A stretch of 64,000 nucleotides of DNA, from the NCBI GenBank assembly GCA_031551725.1, contig JAVBNF010000002.1, positions 1 to 64,000 of the forward strand, written 5' to 3'. Positions 46,550 through 56,150 of the stretch are shown here, in pieces. The position numbers were made by a program, and so were the translations under genes. Source of the DNA: JAVBNF01 sp031551725 (lineage in GTDB: Bacteria; Bacteroidota; Bacteroidia; Bacteroidales; P3). The notes under the pieces were generated by a model. The model saw only the letters and a program-made list of their open reading frames with translations, searched no databases and was not told the origin of the DNA. Each line of letters begins with the position of its first letter. Position 1 is the first letter of the stretch.

Positions 46550-47542
46550 ATGGCCATTTTAGCTTTTCAGAAACCCGAGAAGGTGATAATGCTCAAATCG
46601 GATGACACGCAAGGTTTGTTTGAGTTTCGTCCATTGGAGCCGGGCTACGGTATTACGATTGGTAATGCATTACGTAGAATTTTGTTATCCTCTCTCGAAG
46701 GTTATGCCATTACATCCGTTCGTATTGAAGGCGTAGAACACGAATTTGCAACTATGAAAGGCGTGCTCGAAGATGTAACAAATATCGTTTTGAATTTGAA
46801 ACAAGTGCGCTTCAAACAACAAATTGAAGGAGTAAATAATGAGAAAATCAAAGTTTCTATCTCCGGTCAAAATGTTCTTAAAGCAGGTGATTTCAACAAA
46901 TATTTGAATGGTTTCCAAGTTTTGAATCCGGATTTCGAAATTTGCCACATGGAGCCGAATGTGAAGTTGGTAATGGAGTTGACGGTCAACAAAGGTCGCG
47001 GTTACGTTCCTTCTGAGGAAAATAAAGGTGTTTCGGACGCAATCGGAACGATTGCCATGGATTCTATCCATACACCTATCCGCAACGTGAAATACGAGAT
47101 TGAAAACTATCGTGTGGAACAAAAAACCGACTATGAAAAATTGGTTTTAGAAGTAACCACCGACGGTTCGATTGCACCGAAAGATGCATTGAAAGAAGCG
47201 GCTAAAATTTTGGTTTTCCACTTCATGTTGTTCTCTGACGAGAAAATCGCAGTTAGCCTTGAAGAAAAAACATTGAATGAGTCGTTTGACGAAAATGATT
47301 TGCACATGCGTCAATTGTTGAAAACCAAATTGGTTGATATGGATCTTTCTGTTCGCGCATTGAACTGCTTGCGCGCTGCAGAAGTAGAAACACTCGGCGA
47401 ACTTGTAGCTTTCAATAAAAACGATTTATTGAAATTCCGCAATTTCGGAAAGAAATCCTTGACAGAGCTTGAACAACTTGTTAAGAGCAAAAGTTTGGAA
47501 TTCGGTATGAATGTTGCTAAATACAAATTGGATAAAGACTAG
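46550..47542 (+). CDS. rpoA: RNA polymerase subunit alpha
   Basis: 330 residues. The N-terminal assembly domain has [22 protein letters not shown]; the C-terminal helix-hairpin-helix domain has [38 protein letters not shown]. The 113-base gap before it contains AGTTTGAGAAGTTTGGATAG-type short repeats. Confidence 0.98.
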   Translation: MAILAFQKPEKVIMLKSDDTQGLFEFRPLEPGYGITIGNALRRILLSSLEGYAITSVRIEGVEHEFATMKGVLEDVTNIVLNLKQVRFKQQIEGVNNEKIKVSISGQNVLKAGDFNKYLNGFQVLNPDFEICHMEPNVKLVMELTVNKGRGYVPSEENKGVSDAIGTIAMDSIHTPIRNVKYEIENYRVEQKTDYEKLVLEVTTDGSIAPKDALKEAAKILVFHFMLFSDEKIAVSLEEKTLNESFDENDLHMRQLLKTKLVDMDLSVRALNCLRAAEVETLGELVAFNKNDLLKFRNFGKKSLTELEQLVKSKSLEFGMNVAKYKLDKD

Positions 47543-47636
47543 TTAGTCGATAATAATAACGGGATGGCCACGCTGCGCTCGCCATGATAGGAGAGTAGCT
47601 AATTGATAAGAACAAAGAAAAAAAGAATAGACCGCA

Positions 47637-48242
47637 ATGAGACACGGAAAGAAATTTAATAAATTAAGCAGAACACACGCACACAGACAACAAATGTTGT
47701 CGAATATGGCTTCTTCATTGATTATGCACAAACGTATCAATACGACGTTGGCGAAAGCAAAAGCTTTGAGAATCTATGTAGAACCTTTGTTGACTAAATC
47801 GAAAGAAGATTCTACGAATTCTCGCCGTGTTGTTTTCAGTTATTTGCAAAATAAAGAAGCGGTAACTGAATTGTTCAGAGAAGTAGCTCAAAAAATTGCA
47901 AATCGTCCAGGTGGTTACACACGTATCTTGAAAACAGGATACCGTATCGGTGACAATGCTGAAATGGCGATGGTTGAGTTGGTGGATTACAACGAAAACA
48001 TGTTGGGAGGTGGTAAAAAAGCTGCAGCTAAAGCGAAAACTCGTCGTGCCGGCGGTGCTCGCAAAAAAGCCGAAACCGCAGAAGTTGAAGCATCTGAAGT
48101 AGCAGAAGTTGCTGTTGAAGGCGAAGTGGCAGAAGCTGCTCCAAAAGCGGCTAAAAAACCTGCTGCAAAGAAACCGAAAGCAGAAGGCGAAGAAGCTCCT
48201 AAACCGAAGAAAACTGCTGCTAAAAAAGCAACAGAGGAGTAG
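47637..48242 (+). CDS. rplQ: 50S ribosomal protein L17 with long basic tail
   Basis: 201 residues. The L17 core ([31 protein letters not shown]) ends near residue 125. The remaining 75 residues are an alanine/lysine/glutamate-rich tail resembling histone-like tails, commonly longer in Bacteroidetes than in E. coli. Last gene of the block. Confidence 0.97.
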   Translation: MRHGKKFNKLSRTHAHRQQMLSNMASSLIMHKRINTTLAKAKALRIYVEPLLTKSKEDSTNSRRVVFSYLQNKEAVTELFREVAQKIANRPGGYTRILKTGYRIGDNAEMAMVELVDYNENMLGGGKKAAAKAKTRRAGGARKKAETAEVEASEVAEVAVEGEVAEAAPKAAKKPAAKKPKAEGEEAPKPKKTAAKKATEE

Positions 48243-48260
48243 TCTTACAAAATCAAATAG

Positions 48261-48297
48261 AAAAAAGCCATCGAAAGAGATTTCGATGGCTTTTTTA
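48261..48297 (+). terminator. Terminator of the ribosomal block
   Basis: AAAAAAGCCATCGAAA (48261-48276) pairs perfectly with 48281-48296 around GAGA. It lies 19 bases after rplQ and could serve both strands. Confidence 0.92.
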
Positions 48298-48400
48298 GTT
48301 TACGGAATGTTCAATTAATTTTTGTTTTGTGAAAGGAGTCTAAACTTTAAAAACGACACAGGTTCGTTTGAAAGTCGCGCAATAAATTAGATTTGTTCTT

Positions 48401-49306
48401 TTAGGAATTTCGAAGTTGTTTTTTTTCTTTCCAGATTTGGTAAATCATATCAGCACTGTATAGAGCCAAGCCCACCCAGATAAAGGAAAAACAGATGGTG
48501 TGCGCTTTTGTGAAACTTTCGTTGAAAAAGAAAATACCTAAAAATAACTGACAAGTCGGCGAGATATATTGCAAAAAGCCGTTGGTTGAAAATGGAATTT
48601 TTGTTGCTGATATTCCAAACCACAATAACGGTAATGCTGTTACGATACCGGCGCAAATCAACAAAGCATCAGTTGAAATCGATATGTTTGTAAAAGCGCT
48701 TTGCCCGGTACTTATCAAGTAAATTAAATAAGCCAGCGCAAACGGCAGCATCATGGCCGTTTCAAGGGTTAAACTGAGCATTGACTCAATTTTCAATTGC
48801 TTTTTGATGCTTCCATAAATGGCAAATGAAATAGCAATCACCATACCAACCACCGGAAAACTTCCGTGCTGCCATGTGAAATAAGCCACACCAACGAATG
48901 CTAAAATAATGGCAATGAGTTGGGTGAGATTAAATTTTTCTTTAAAGAAAATCGCGCCAATCGCTACTAAAATCAATGGAATAATAAAATATCCCAAACT
49001 TGCATCTAATACGTGATTATGTGTAACTGCCCAAATGTAAACGCCCCAATTGATGCTCATGACCGCACCGCAGATGAAAAGTTGCAGCATCAGTTTTCTA
49101 TCTTTTACCAGATAAAGGATTTTTTCTTTTTTCCATAGTGTACAATAAAGCAACATGAAAAAGAATGACCAAATAATGCGGTTGGCTAACACTTCCGTGG
49201 CTTCAACGTCTTTTAAAAGTATCCAATACAATGGGAAAAAACCCCATGCCAAATTGCTGATGATGCCGTAAAATAAACCTTGTAAATAGGTTTTTCGATT
49301 TTCCAT
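48401..49306 (-). CDS. rarD: RarD/EamA family transporter
   Basis: 301 residues from MENRKTYLQGLFYG; longer in-frame starts precede it but this one matches relatives. About ten hydrophobic helices arranged as two EamA halves. NLAWGFFPLYWILLKDVEATEVLANRIIWSF is the RarD signature. RarD proteins are linked to chloramphenicol sensitivity in Pseudomonas, but the natural substrate is unknown. It is convergent with the ribosomal block. Confidence 0.9.
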   Translation of the reverse strand: MENRKTYLQGLFYGIISNLAWGFFPLYWILLKDVEATEVLANRIIWSFFFMLLYCTLWKKEKILYLVKDRKLMLQLFICGAVMSINWGVYIWAVTHNHVLDASLGYFIIPLILVAIGAIFFKEKFNLTQLIAIILAFVGVAYFTWQHGSFPVVGMVIAISFAIYGSIKKQLKIESMLSLTLETAMMLPFALAYLIYLISTGQSAFTNISISTDALLICAGIVTALPLLWFGISATKIPFSTNGFLQYISPTCQLFLGIFFFNESFTKAHTICFSFIWVGLALYSADMIYQIWKEKKQLRNS

Positions 49307-49463
49307 AAAGAATAGTTCTAAATTTTTATGCAAATATACAACATTCAAATCAAAATTGTTGATTTTTTGCAAATTTGCAGCTTAAAAAACAGTAAGACCT
49401 GTAAGATTGTAAAAAAAAATCTTACCATCTTACGCGTCTTACGGTTTTACGATCTTTTTTTTG

Positions 49464-49471
49464 TACCTTTG
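49464..49471 (+). promoter_or_regulatory. mnmA -7 box
   Basis: TACCTTTG ends only 5 bases before the mnmA ATG, so the mRNA would be leaderless or nearly so. Confidence 0.7.
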
Positions 49472-49476
49472 TACAA

Positions 49477-50553
49477 ATGTCCTCAAAAATGAAAATTGCA
49501 GCTTTAGTTTCCGGTGGTGTCGATAGTTCCGTAGTTGTTCATCAACTCAAGGAACAAGGCTATGATCCGACCATTTTCTATATTAAAATCGGTATGGAGG
49601 ATGAGCACGGTTATGTCGATTGTCCGTCGGAAGAAGATATTGAAATTACAGATTATATTGCAAAAAAATACGGCTGTAAGTTTGAAATTATTTCATTGCA
49701 TGATGAATATTGGGAAAATGTGGTGAAATACACCATCGAATCTGTTCGTCGCGGACAAACGCCCAATCCGGATATGATGTGCAACAAGCTCATCAAATTC
49801 GGCGCTTTCGAGCAGAAATACGGACATGAATTTGATAAAATTGCAACCGGACATTATGCTACAACAACGATTGTTGATGGCAAAACGTTCCTTTCCACCG
49901 CAAAAGATAAAATTAAGGACCAAACCTATTTTCTCGGACAAATCAACTACATGCAATTGTCGAAACTCATGTTTCCGATTGGACATTTGTTGAAATCCGA
50001 AGTGCGTGAAATAGCGTTGCAACAAAAGTTGCCGAGTGCAACCAGAAAAGACAGTCAGGGCATTTGTTTTTTAGGGAAAATCAATTACAACGATTTTATC
50101 AAACGTTATTTGGGCGAACAGGAAGGTCCGATTATCGAGCTTGAAACCGGGAAAATTTTAGGTAAACATAAAGGTTATTGGTTTCACACCATTGGTCAAC
50201 GTCGTGGCTTGGAGCTCAGTGGTGGGCCGTGGTTTGTGGTGAAAAAAGACATGGAGCAAAACATTGTTTATGTTGCCAATGGTTACGATCCGGAATTGCA
50301 ATATGGAAAAACTGTGAAATTGCGAGGCTTTGAGTTCTTAACCGAAGATGTTTGGAACGGTTTGCCCGAAGAGCGCGACATCCTTTTCAAAATCCGCCAT
50401 ACGCCTGATTTTACACAAGGTCGTATTCGCAAAGAAAACGATTTATACATTATCGAATCCACTGAAAAAATCCAAGGCATTGCCGCCGGACAATTCGGGG
50501 TTGTGTATGATACCGAAGCTAAACTTTGCTTGGGGAGCGGAGTGATAATGTAA
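49477..50553 (+). CDS. mnmA: tRNA-specific 2-thiouridylase
   Basis: Thiolates U34 of tRNA-Lys, -Glu and -Gln using ATP and a relayed sulfur. 358 residues with the PP-loop [11 protein letters not shown], the first catalytic cysteine in [12 protein letters not shown] and the second in [13 protein letters not shown]. The C-terminal beta-barrel is complete. It stands alone, with a promoter box directly before it. Confidence 0.96.
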   Translation: MSSKMKIAALVSGGVDSSVVVHQLKEQGYDPTIFYIKIGMEDEHGYVDCPSEEDIEITDYIAKKYGCKFEIISLHDEYWENVVKYTIESVRRGQTPNPDMMCNKLIKFGAFEQKYGHEFDKIATGHYATTTIVDGKTFLSTAKDKIKDQTYFLGQINYMQLSKLMFPIGHLLKSEVREIALQQKLPSATRKDSQGICFLGKINYNDFIKRYLGEQEGPIIELETGKILGKHKGYWFHTIGQRRGLELSGGPWFVVKKDMEQNIVYVANGYDPELQYGKTVKLRGFEFLTEDVWNGLPEERDILFKIRHTPDFTQGRIRKENDLYIIESTEKIQGIAAGQFGVVYDTEAKLCLGSGVIM

Positions 50554-50560
50554 AACAGAT

Positions 50561-50592
50561 TTTGTATTTTTGAAAATAATTCATACCTTTGC
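50561..50592 (+). promoter_or_regulatory. Promoter of the second FISUMP gene
   Basis: TTTG (50561-50564), 20 bases, then TACCTTTG (50585-50592): an ideal Bacteroidetes promoter. It lies 283 bases before the ATG and gives a long leader. Confidence 0.75.
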
Positions 50593-50675
50593 GAAATAAA
50601 ATAACAAGTTAACGAGGTGACAAGTTAACAAGAAAATAGAAAGTAAAAAATATCGAATAAATTAAACATCATTAA

Positions 50676-50850
50676 ATAAAAAGAAAGCGTAAGCTTTATT
50701 CTTTTCAAGAAAACCGCCAAAATTTTCAGAGCAAAAAGAATAATAAGCGATGCGCTCATGCTGTGTTCCGGCGTGAGTTGTGTCTTATTTTTGCTCGGGT
50801 GCTTGGCGGTACCTCTTGAAATAAGAATTCAACTCGCGCCTTTTTATTTA
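50676..50850 (+). ncRNA. Structured leader RNA, copy 2
   Basis: Same architecture as 12492-12666. ATTC (50698-50701) pairs with GAAT (50825-50828) and TTCAAGA (50704-50710) with TCTTGAA (50814-50820). CCGCCAA (50714-50720) pairs with TTGGCGG (50803-50809), and GAGCAAAAA (50729-50737) with TTTTTGCTC (50788-50796). Most of these pairs differ from copy 1 on both sides, which supports the fold. The apical 48 bases (50744-50791) are identical to copy 1. It ends with CGCGCCTTTTTATTTA, 25 bases before the ATG. Confidence 0.8.
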
Positions 50851-50874
50851 ATTCACAATTAAATAAAACACAAC

Positions 50875-52734
50875 ATGAAAACACAATTACTTTGTAGCAG
50901 AAACTCAAGCATGCAGAAATGCAGAAAAATGTTCTATTTCTGCATTTTTACACTTTTGCACTTCTCCTTTATTCCCTCAACCTTTGCCCAAAATGTGGGC
51001 GACATCAAAACTTTCACCGATTCGCGCGATGGGCAAAGCTACAAAGCGGTTTTTATGCCTGACGTCAGATGGTGGATGGCAGAAAATTTAAAATTTCATA
51101 CAGGGTTGAATAATCCTGTGTTTGCAGATCATACAACTGCAAATACACTTGCCGCACTGAAAAATACGTATTATTGCCCGGGTTTCGGTCCGTTAAACAC
51201 ATCACAGAACAAGCAATCAGATCCTTTGTCGTGTGAATATTGGGGAGCTTTATATCCGTGGTGGGCGGCAAATTCAACAGCTCCGGGATATGGCATTTGT
51301 CCGAATGGATGGCATTTACCGACGGATTTCGAATGGCAATTTCTTATTGATCTTTGCGGTGGAGCAAATGCCGGGAAATTATTGAAAGACAGTAGACGTG
51401 GGGATTTTGATAATAATCAATCTTGGAATGTTTTATGGACAAATGCTGCTTCTGTAAATAGTGATGCTTTTGGGTTTAAAGTATTGGCTGCGGGCTTGCG
51501 TACTGCTGGCGGAACCTTTGATGGTAACGGAACGCAAGCCCATTTTTGGACAAGCACACCTGTTAATGAAACGGATGTTGCAGCCGGCATTTCTCGTGGG
51601 TTTGGAAACAAGCAGGATAATGTTTCCCGAAATGCTTTAACAACGAATCTCCGGTCGAATGCATATTCGGTGAGATGTGTAGAAGGAGAGTGTAAAGAAA
51701 CTATGAATGCGACACTCTCTCCGGTAACACAGGGATGTAATCAGTATCGCACAGTTGCATCGTTTGATGTGATTGAATTTATTCCCGGACAAATTAAATA
51801 CCAGACATTTGCTATTTCCGGCCTTTCCGGTGCATCTTATACCACTCCTGTTATTTCGGATATTCCAAGCGGAGTCAGCATAACTTCGTCTGCGATAGCG
51901 TCTAATCAATTTACATTGACAATTTCCGGAATTACGAATAGAAACCTCAATGCTGCATTTAAAATTAAATTAACGGCAACTCATCCCAAATATTGTGGCA
52001 AAATGGAGCAGGAATTTGTTATTCGACTGCAAATGTATGGAAATAATGGGTATTTTACTGATGCGCGGGACGGTAAAGAATATAGGGCAGTGAAAATGCC
52101 GGACGGTAAATGGTGGATGGCGGAGGATTTGAATTACAGGACAGGCTTAAGCCAGGGAAGTCAATACTATTGCTATAACAATAATGCTGCAGATTGTGAT
52201 GCCTATGGCGCTTTATATACGTTCACTACGGCGATGTCTTTAAATGGAGTAGGGGGATTTTCGAATAGCACTTATTGTGGAACCTTGGGGGCGTGCCATG
52301 TAAATGCTCAAGCGGGCGGCCGAGGAGTGTGTCCCGTTGGCTGGCATGTTCCAACAGACCTTGAATGGAAAACAATGTATAATACAATTGAAAATATTAC
52401 AGGAGGATTGGCAAATCAGACCAATAGAACCGGCGAATTTGGAACAAATGCAGCCAATTATCTTCGTAAGTGCAATGATATGCAGTACGATTATTCAGCC
52501 ATTGATAGGTATGGGTTTTCTGTACGGGCAAGAGGAGGTTATAATACAGACCCCTTTGATACAGGATGGGGATTGGGGTATGTTCAGCAAAATTGGACTG
52601 CATTTTTTTGGACATCATCACCACAAAATAGTCTTTATGCTCGTTATAACTTGATGTACATAGGTTGGGAGAAAGTTGCACATTATGAGCATCCGTACAC
52701 AACAGCTTTTGGTGTCCGCTGTGTGGCGAATTAG
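50875..52734 (+). CDS. Surface protein with two FISUMP domains
   Basis: 619 residues. The N-terminal signal sequence has a hydrophobic stretch (MFYFCIFTLLHFSFIPSTFA, then QNVG). FISUMP domain A is about 44-265 (TFTDSRDGQSYKAVFMPDVRW, WWMAENLKF, ICPNGWHLPTDFEW, SVRCVEG). A beta-rich linker follows (about 270-390). FISUMP domain B is about 392-619 (FTDARDGKEYRAVKMPDGKW, VCPVGWHVPTDLEW, FGVRCVAN). The first 15 residues of domain A closely match the gene at 12725. It is probably secreted; the function is unknown. It shares the leader RNA with its paralogue, so both may be controlled together. Confidence 0.85.
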   Translation: MKTQLLCSRNSSMQKCRKMFYFCIFTLLHFSFIPSTFAQNVGDIKTFTDSRDGQSYKAVFMPDVRWWMAENLKFHTGLNNPVFADHTTANTLAALKNTYYCPGFGPLNTSQNKQSDPLSCEYWGALYPWWAANSTAPGYGICPNGWHLPTDFEWQFLIDLCGGANAGKLLKDSRRGDFDNNQSWNVLWTNAASVNSDAFGFKVLAAGLRTAGGTFDGNGTQAHFWTSTPVNETDVAAGISRGFGNKQDNVSRNALTTNLRSNAYSVRCVEGECKETMNATLSPVTQGCNQYRTVASFDVIEFIPGQIKYQTFAISGLSGASYTTPVISDIPSGVSITSSAIASNQFTLTISGITNRNLNAAFKIKLTATHPKYCGKMEQEFVIRLQMYGNNGYFTDARDGKEYRAVKMPDGKWWMAEDLNYRTGLSQGSQYYCYNNNAADCDAYGALYTFTTAMSLNGVGGFSNSTYCGTLGACHVNAQAGGRGVCPVGWHVPTDLEWKTMYNTIENITGGLANQTNRTGEFGTNAANYLRKCNDMQYDYSAIDRYGFSVRARGGYNTDPFDTGWGLGYVQQNWTAFFWTSSPQNSLYARYNLMYIGWEKVAHYEHPYTTAFGVRCVAN

Positions 52735-52763
52735 TGAGTCTTGTCGTGTTATGAAGAATTTAT

Positions 52764-53870
52764 CTAAAGAATCTTAATTCCGTAGGTCCATTCGATAAAG
52801 TCAACCGATCCGCCGTGAGCACGGACGCTAACGCCTGCAAATTGCGAATGGTTTTCAGTTAAGTAAACGCGGAAACCGGCGCGTTCGTAATAGGGCGTGT
52901 GGTAATCCCAATCCGGAATAGGACGTAGATATAAGGCTAAACCGACGTGTATGCCTACTCGACCGTATAATACTTCAAACGAACCGAATGCAGCCGGATA
53001 CCATTGCATGATTTGCTTGTATGATGTTCCTTGGCTTACACCGTCTTCGTAATAAGCCGGGGTGGAAGAATTGTAGCTTAAATCAAGTCCTGCACCCCAT
53101 GTGAAAAGAGGAGAGAACTGACGTTCGAAACTTGCTTCCAAATTCAGGACAAAATAGCGGTTGTCGTCGTATGCTTCGCGAAGGCTGGGAGATACACACA
53201 CATACCAAAAATCTTTGGGAGTGAAGGCTTCGTATGTTTTATGAATAAATTCCGGGCGCGGATTTTTGTCGAAGTAATAGCGTAAACCAATTTCTTGACT
53301 GAAGTTATTCATTCCTAAATTCGGACGTTGTAAAGCTCCGTTCGACGAATGTGTGAATTGGGCGGCTGCAAACAGATCTAAATTGTTTGTCAATTTATAA
53401 TCTAAGTTTAATTCCAGGTCGATGTAACAGTTAATATACGAACCGATGAAGTCGTTGTTCGGATTAGTTACAGAATCAAAAGGATTGGAAAAATATGCAA
53501 GTCCGAGGCCTGCTTGATAGTTAAATGAAAAGCGTTCGCCACGGTAAATAGGTGCATTGATAAAGCCGTATGCCGCAGCGCTCGACTGTAACACATTATA
53601 GCTGAACTTATAATATCGAATTCCCATTCCAAATTTTGGATAGTTGTGCAGCTGTTCAATTTGAGTGTTGCCGAGTGTTTGAACGCCGAATTTTGCATCA
53701 AAGCCATAACCTTGACAATCTTTCCACAGGTCTTTGTATTGTGTGGAATTAGGAATCATGTTGGAATGCAGGAAGCCGATTTCTGAAAACCAAAGTTTTT
53801 TTGCATCTTGCGAAAATGCAAAATGGATAGAGAATAGTAGCAAAAGAGCTGCTGTTAAAACCTTTTTCAT
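52764..53870 (-). CDS. Outer-membrane acyloxyacyl hydrolase, PagL-like
   Basis: 368 residues with a Sec signal peptide (KKVLTAALLLLFSIHFAFSQ). Alternating beta-strand pattern typical of a barrel. The motif AAQFTHSSNGALQRPNLGMNNF resembles the PagL histidine-serine site (HxSN), so it may remove a 3-O acyl chain from lipid A. It is longer than classic PagL (about 170), with a second beta-rich half after residue 210, as in Bacteroidetes relatives. Lipid A activity is inferred. Confidence 0.72.
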   Translation of the reverse strand: MKKVLTAALLLLFSIHFAFSQDAKKLWFSEIGFLHSNMIPNSTQYKDLWKDCQGYGFDAKFGVQTLGNTQIEQLHNYPKFGMGIRYYKFSYNVLQSSAAAYGFINAPIYRGERFSFNYQAGLGLAYFSNPFDSVTNPNNDFIGSYINCYIDLELNLDYKLTNNLDLFAAAQFTHSSNGALQRPNLGMNNFSQEIGLRYYFDKNPRPEFIHKTYEAFTPKDFWYVCVSPSLREAYDDNRYFVLNLEASFERQFSPLFTWGAGLDLSYNSSTPAYYEDGVSQGTSYKQIMQWYPAAFGSFEVLYGRVGIHVGLALYLRPIPDWDYHTPYYERAGFRVYLTENHSQFAGVSVRAHGGSVDFIEWTYGIKIL

Positions 53871-53894
53871 ACTCTTTTAGTTTGTACAAAAACA

Positions 53895-53920
53895 AAAAAG
53901 CACTTCGAAAAGTGCTTTTT
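53895..53920 (-). terminator. Terminator after tRNA-Ala
   Basis: AAAAAGCACTT (53895-53905) pairs with AAGTGCTTTTT (53910-53920) across CGAA. It works on the minus strand for the tRNA; its symmetry allows both directions. Confidence 0.85.
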
Positions 53921-53923
53921 ATG

Positions 53924-53997
53924 TGGAGAATAACGGAGTCGAACCGTTGACCTCTTGAATGCAAATCAAGCGCTCTAGCCAACTGAGCTAATCCCCC
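53924..53997 (-). tRNA. tRNA-Ala (anticodon UGC)
   Basis: A cloverleaf is readable on the minus strand: acceptor GGGGGAT with ATTCTCC and discriminator A, D arm GCTC...GAGC, anticodon stem CTTGA/TCAAG with loop TTTGCAT, and T arm AACGG-TTCGACT-CCGTT. The 3' CCA is not encoded. 74 nt. Confidence 0.96.
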
Positions 53998-54052
53998 TTA
54001 GTTGTTTTGAGGATGCAAAGGTACAACTTTTTTTTGAATTACCAAAAAAAAA

Positions 54053-54952
54053 TTAACTTTTTTTCTCAGAAAGTGGTCTAAACCCTTTTCCCAAGATTTC
54101 AAATGCCGGTAGAATAGTTATAAATGCCTCAGGATCTATCTCGTGGATTTTTTTACGCAAAGTAAGGACATCTCGGCTTGGAATAATGGTGTAAATAATT
54201 TCTTTTTCTTTATGTTCGTACATGCCTTGTCCGTGGAAAAAAGTGCCGCCGCGATCCATGTCCTTTAAAATTATTTCGGATAAGGCCTCGTGTTTTTCCG
54301 AGATGATAAATACTGCACGATTGACATTTAAGCCTTCTTGAATAATATCAACGACTTTTCCATAAACAAAAATGGCAATCCAGGAATATAGAGGTACAGA
54401 CCAATCGCGGAAAGCGATTAATCCCAATAAAACCACGCAAGAATCGACAATGACGATGCAGTAACCAACGGAAACATTGGTGTATTTGGCAATAATTCGG
54501 GAAATTACATCGGTGCCGGCGCTGGTTGAGCCTGCGCTGAAAATCAAAGCAACACCTAATCCGATTAGCGTACCGCCGTAGATAGCAGCCAAAAGCGGGT
54601 CGCCGCTTACAAGTTGTTTAAGTCCGTTTGTATAGCTTAAGGTATCTGTGAAAAAAGCGGTGGATGCAAAAGTAACAATCGTTTTTGGAATCGCACTTGC
54701 ACCTAAAAGCCGGTGTGCTAAAATCACTAACGGAATATTAAAAACCAAAGCAGTGGTTCCGATGGGCAAACCACTTGGGAAAATCGAAAACCAGCCTTCC
54801 GTCACATAATGGATGACTATGCTGATGCCATAAACGCCTCCGGGTACAATTTTATAGGGGGTGACAAAGAAAACGTAGGCTGTTGCGATTAACAACGATC
54901 CAAGAACAATGCGGCTGTAGTCGTTTATGTTTTTTTTGAGGATTGGATTCAT
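54053..54952 (-). CDS. YitT family membrane protein (first of two)
   Basis: 299 residues. Five or six hydrophobic helices (DUF161) in the first 200 residues, with the repeated glycine motif PGGVYGISIVIHY and AGSTSAGTDVISRI, then a C-terminal DUF2179-type soluble domain (FFHGQGMYEHKEKEIIYTIIPSRDVLTLRKKIHEIDPEAFITI). The transported substrate, if any, is unknown. It lies downstream of its paralogue with a 44-base gap and is likely co-transcribed. Confidence 0.88.
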   Translation of the reverse strand: MNPILKKNINDYSRIVLGSLLIATAYVFFVTPYKIVPGGVYGISIVIHYVTEGWFSIFPSGLPIGTTALVFNIPLVILAHRLLGASAIPKTIVTFASTAFFTDTLSYTNGLKQLVSGDPLLAAIYGGTLIGLGVALIFSAGSTSAGTDVISRIIAKYTNVSVGYCIVIVDSCVVLLGLIAFRDWSVPLYSWIAIFVYGKVVDIIQEGLNVNRAVFIISEKHEALSEIILKDMDRGGTFFHGQGMYEHKEKEIIYTIIPSRDVLTLRKKIHEIDPEAFITILPAFEILGKGFRPLSEKKS

Positions 54953-54996
54953 GAAAATGAAAAATCAGTGTGCCGTTATTGAAATGGAACCGGAAT

Positions 54997-55932
54997 TTAT
55001 GAACGATATTGGTCGAAACCTTTTCCATATACGCCGGAAACATTGGCAATACTGGTAAATGCTTCCGGGTCGATGACTTTTACTTTATGTAAAATGCTTT
55101 GCAACTCGGTTTTTTTAGCTAAAACGACAACGATATCAGATTCCTGTTTTGTGTACCAACCTTGACCTTTGATAACTGTTACGCCGCGTTTCACATCGAA
55201 GCTAATCATATCGGCAATTTCCTCGTGTTTTTTCGAAAAAATGAACAATTGAACGGATTGGCGTTCTCCCAAAATAACCATATCGATTACATAGGCAGTT
55301 ACGAACATCATTACAAAACCGTAAACCACCGTGCGGAAAGAATCCATGGCATCTCTTCCTAAATAAAAGTAGAATACTAAAAATGCCGAGCAGATGATGG
55401 CAACGTCCACAGAAAGAATGACTTTTCCGGGAGTGATGTTTCTATACTTGTTCACAATCAAAGCCACAATATCTGTACCTCCCGTACTTCCGCCTTCATT
55501 GAAGATGGTGCCAATACTAAAGCCAACCAAGATTCCTCCAATCACTACGGAAAGTGCCACATCGTCACCCATAAACGGTTCTGGAAGATAGACTTGGGCT
55601 AGTCCGATAAAAAATGAAGAAGCAAAAATAGCGTAGATTGTTTTTATACCGAAGGCGTTGCCTAATATTTTAAAAGCCAGAATGAGCAAAGCCAAGTTAA
55701 TAATGAAACTTGTAACACCGACGGGAAGAGTACGCATGGAAGCGTGGAAAATAAGTGTAGCCAAACCGTTTACGCCACCGCCAACGATGTCTGCGTTAAT
55801 AACAAAGCCAACCAATGAAACCGAATAAACGATTAGGAAAAAGGTGATAATGATATAGCTTCTAACCTCGCGTTTAAACTCGGATTTTGTGAGTTTCGGA
55901 CCTTTTTTAATAAAAGATGATAATTTGCTCAT
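54997..55932 (-). CDS. YitT family membrane protein (second of two)
   Basis: 311 residues with the same layout as its neighbour: helices with GGGVNGLATLIFH and EGGSTGGTDIVALI, then the soluble domain TVIKGQGWYTKQESDIVVVLAKKTEL...DPEAFTSI. The two genes clearly arose by duplication but differ along most of their length. No promoter box was assigned with confidence. Confidence 0.88.
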   Translation of the reverse strand: MSKLSSFIKKGPKLTKSEFKREVRSYIIITFFLIVYSVSLVGFVINADIVGGGVNGLATLIFHASMRTLPVGVTSFIINLALLILAFKILGNAFGIKTIYAIFASSFFIGLAQVYLPEPFMGDDVALSVVIGGILVGFSIGTIFNEGGSTGGTDIVALIVNKYRNITPGKVILSVDVAIICSAFLVFYFYLGRDAMDSFRTVVYGFVMMFVTAYVIDMVILGERQSVQLFIFSKKHEEIADMISFDVKRGVTVIKGQGWYTKQESDIVVVLAKKTELQSILHKVKVIDPEAFTSIANVSGVYGKGFDQYRS

Positions 55933-56022
55933 AGAAAATGTTCGTATTTAGGATGCAAATTTACGAAAATTAATTGAGAATAGAAATTAAAATAAAAAAT
56001 AAGGCTAAAAGCATGGTTATAG

Positions 56023-56054
56023 TTGTGATTTAATCATATTTTTTCGTATATTTG
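56023..56054 (+). promoter_or_regulatory. fbaA promoter
   Basis: TTG (56023-56025), 21 bases, then TATATTTG (56047-56054). A leader of about 90 bases follows that contains ATCGTACATCGTATATTTTA-type repeats similar to those before ricT. Confidence 0.7.
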
Positions 56055-56150
56055 CAAGATGAATTTATGATTTCAGATTTACGATAAATCAAGGATTGTC
56101 CCACACATCGTACATCGTATATTTTATTCAATATTAAAAAATAAAAAACA

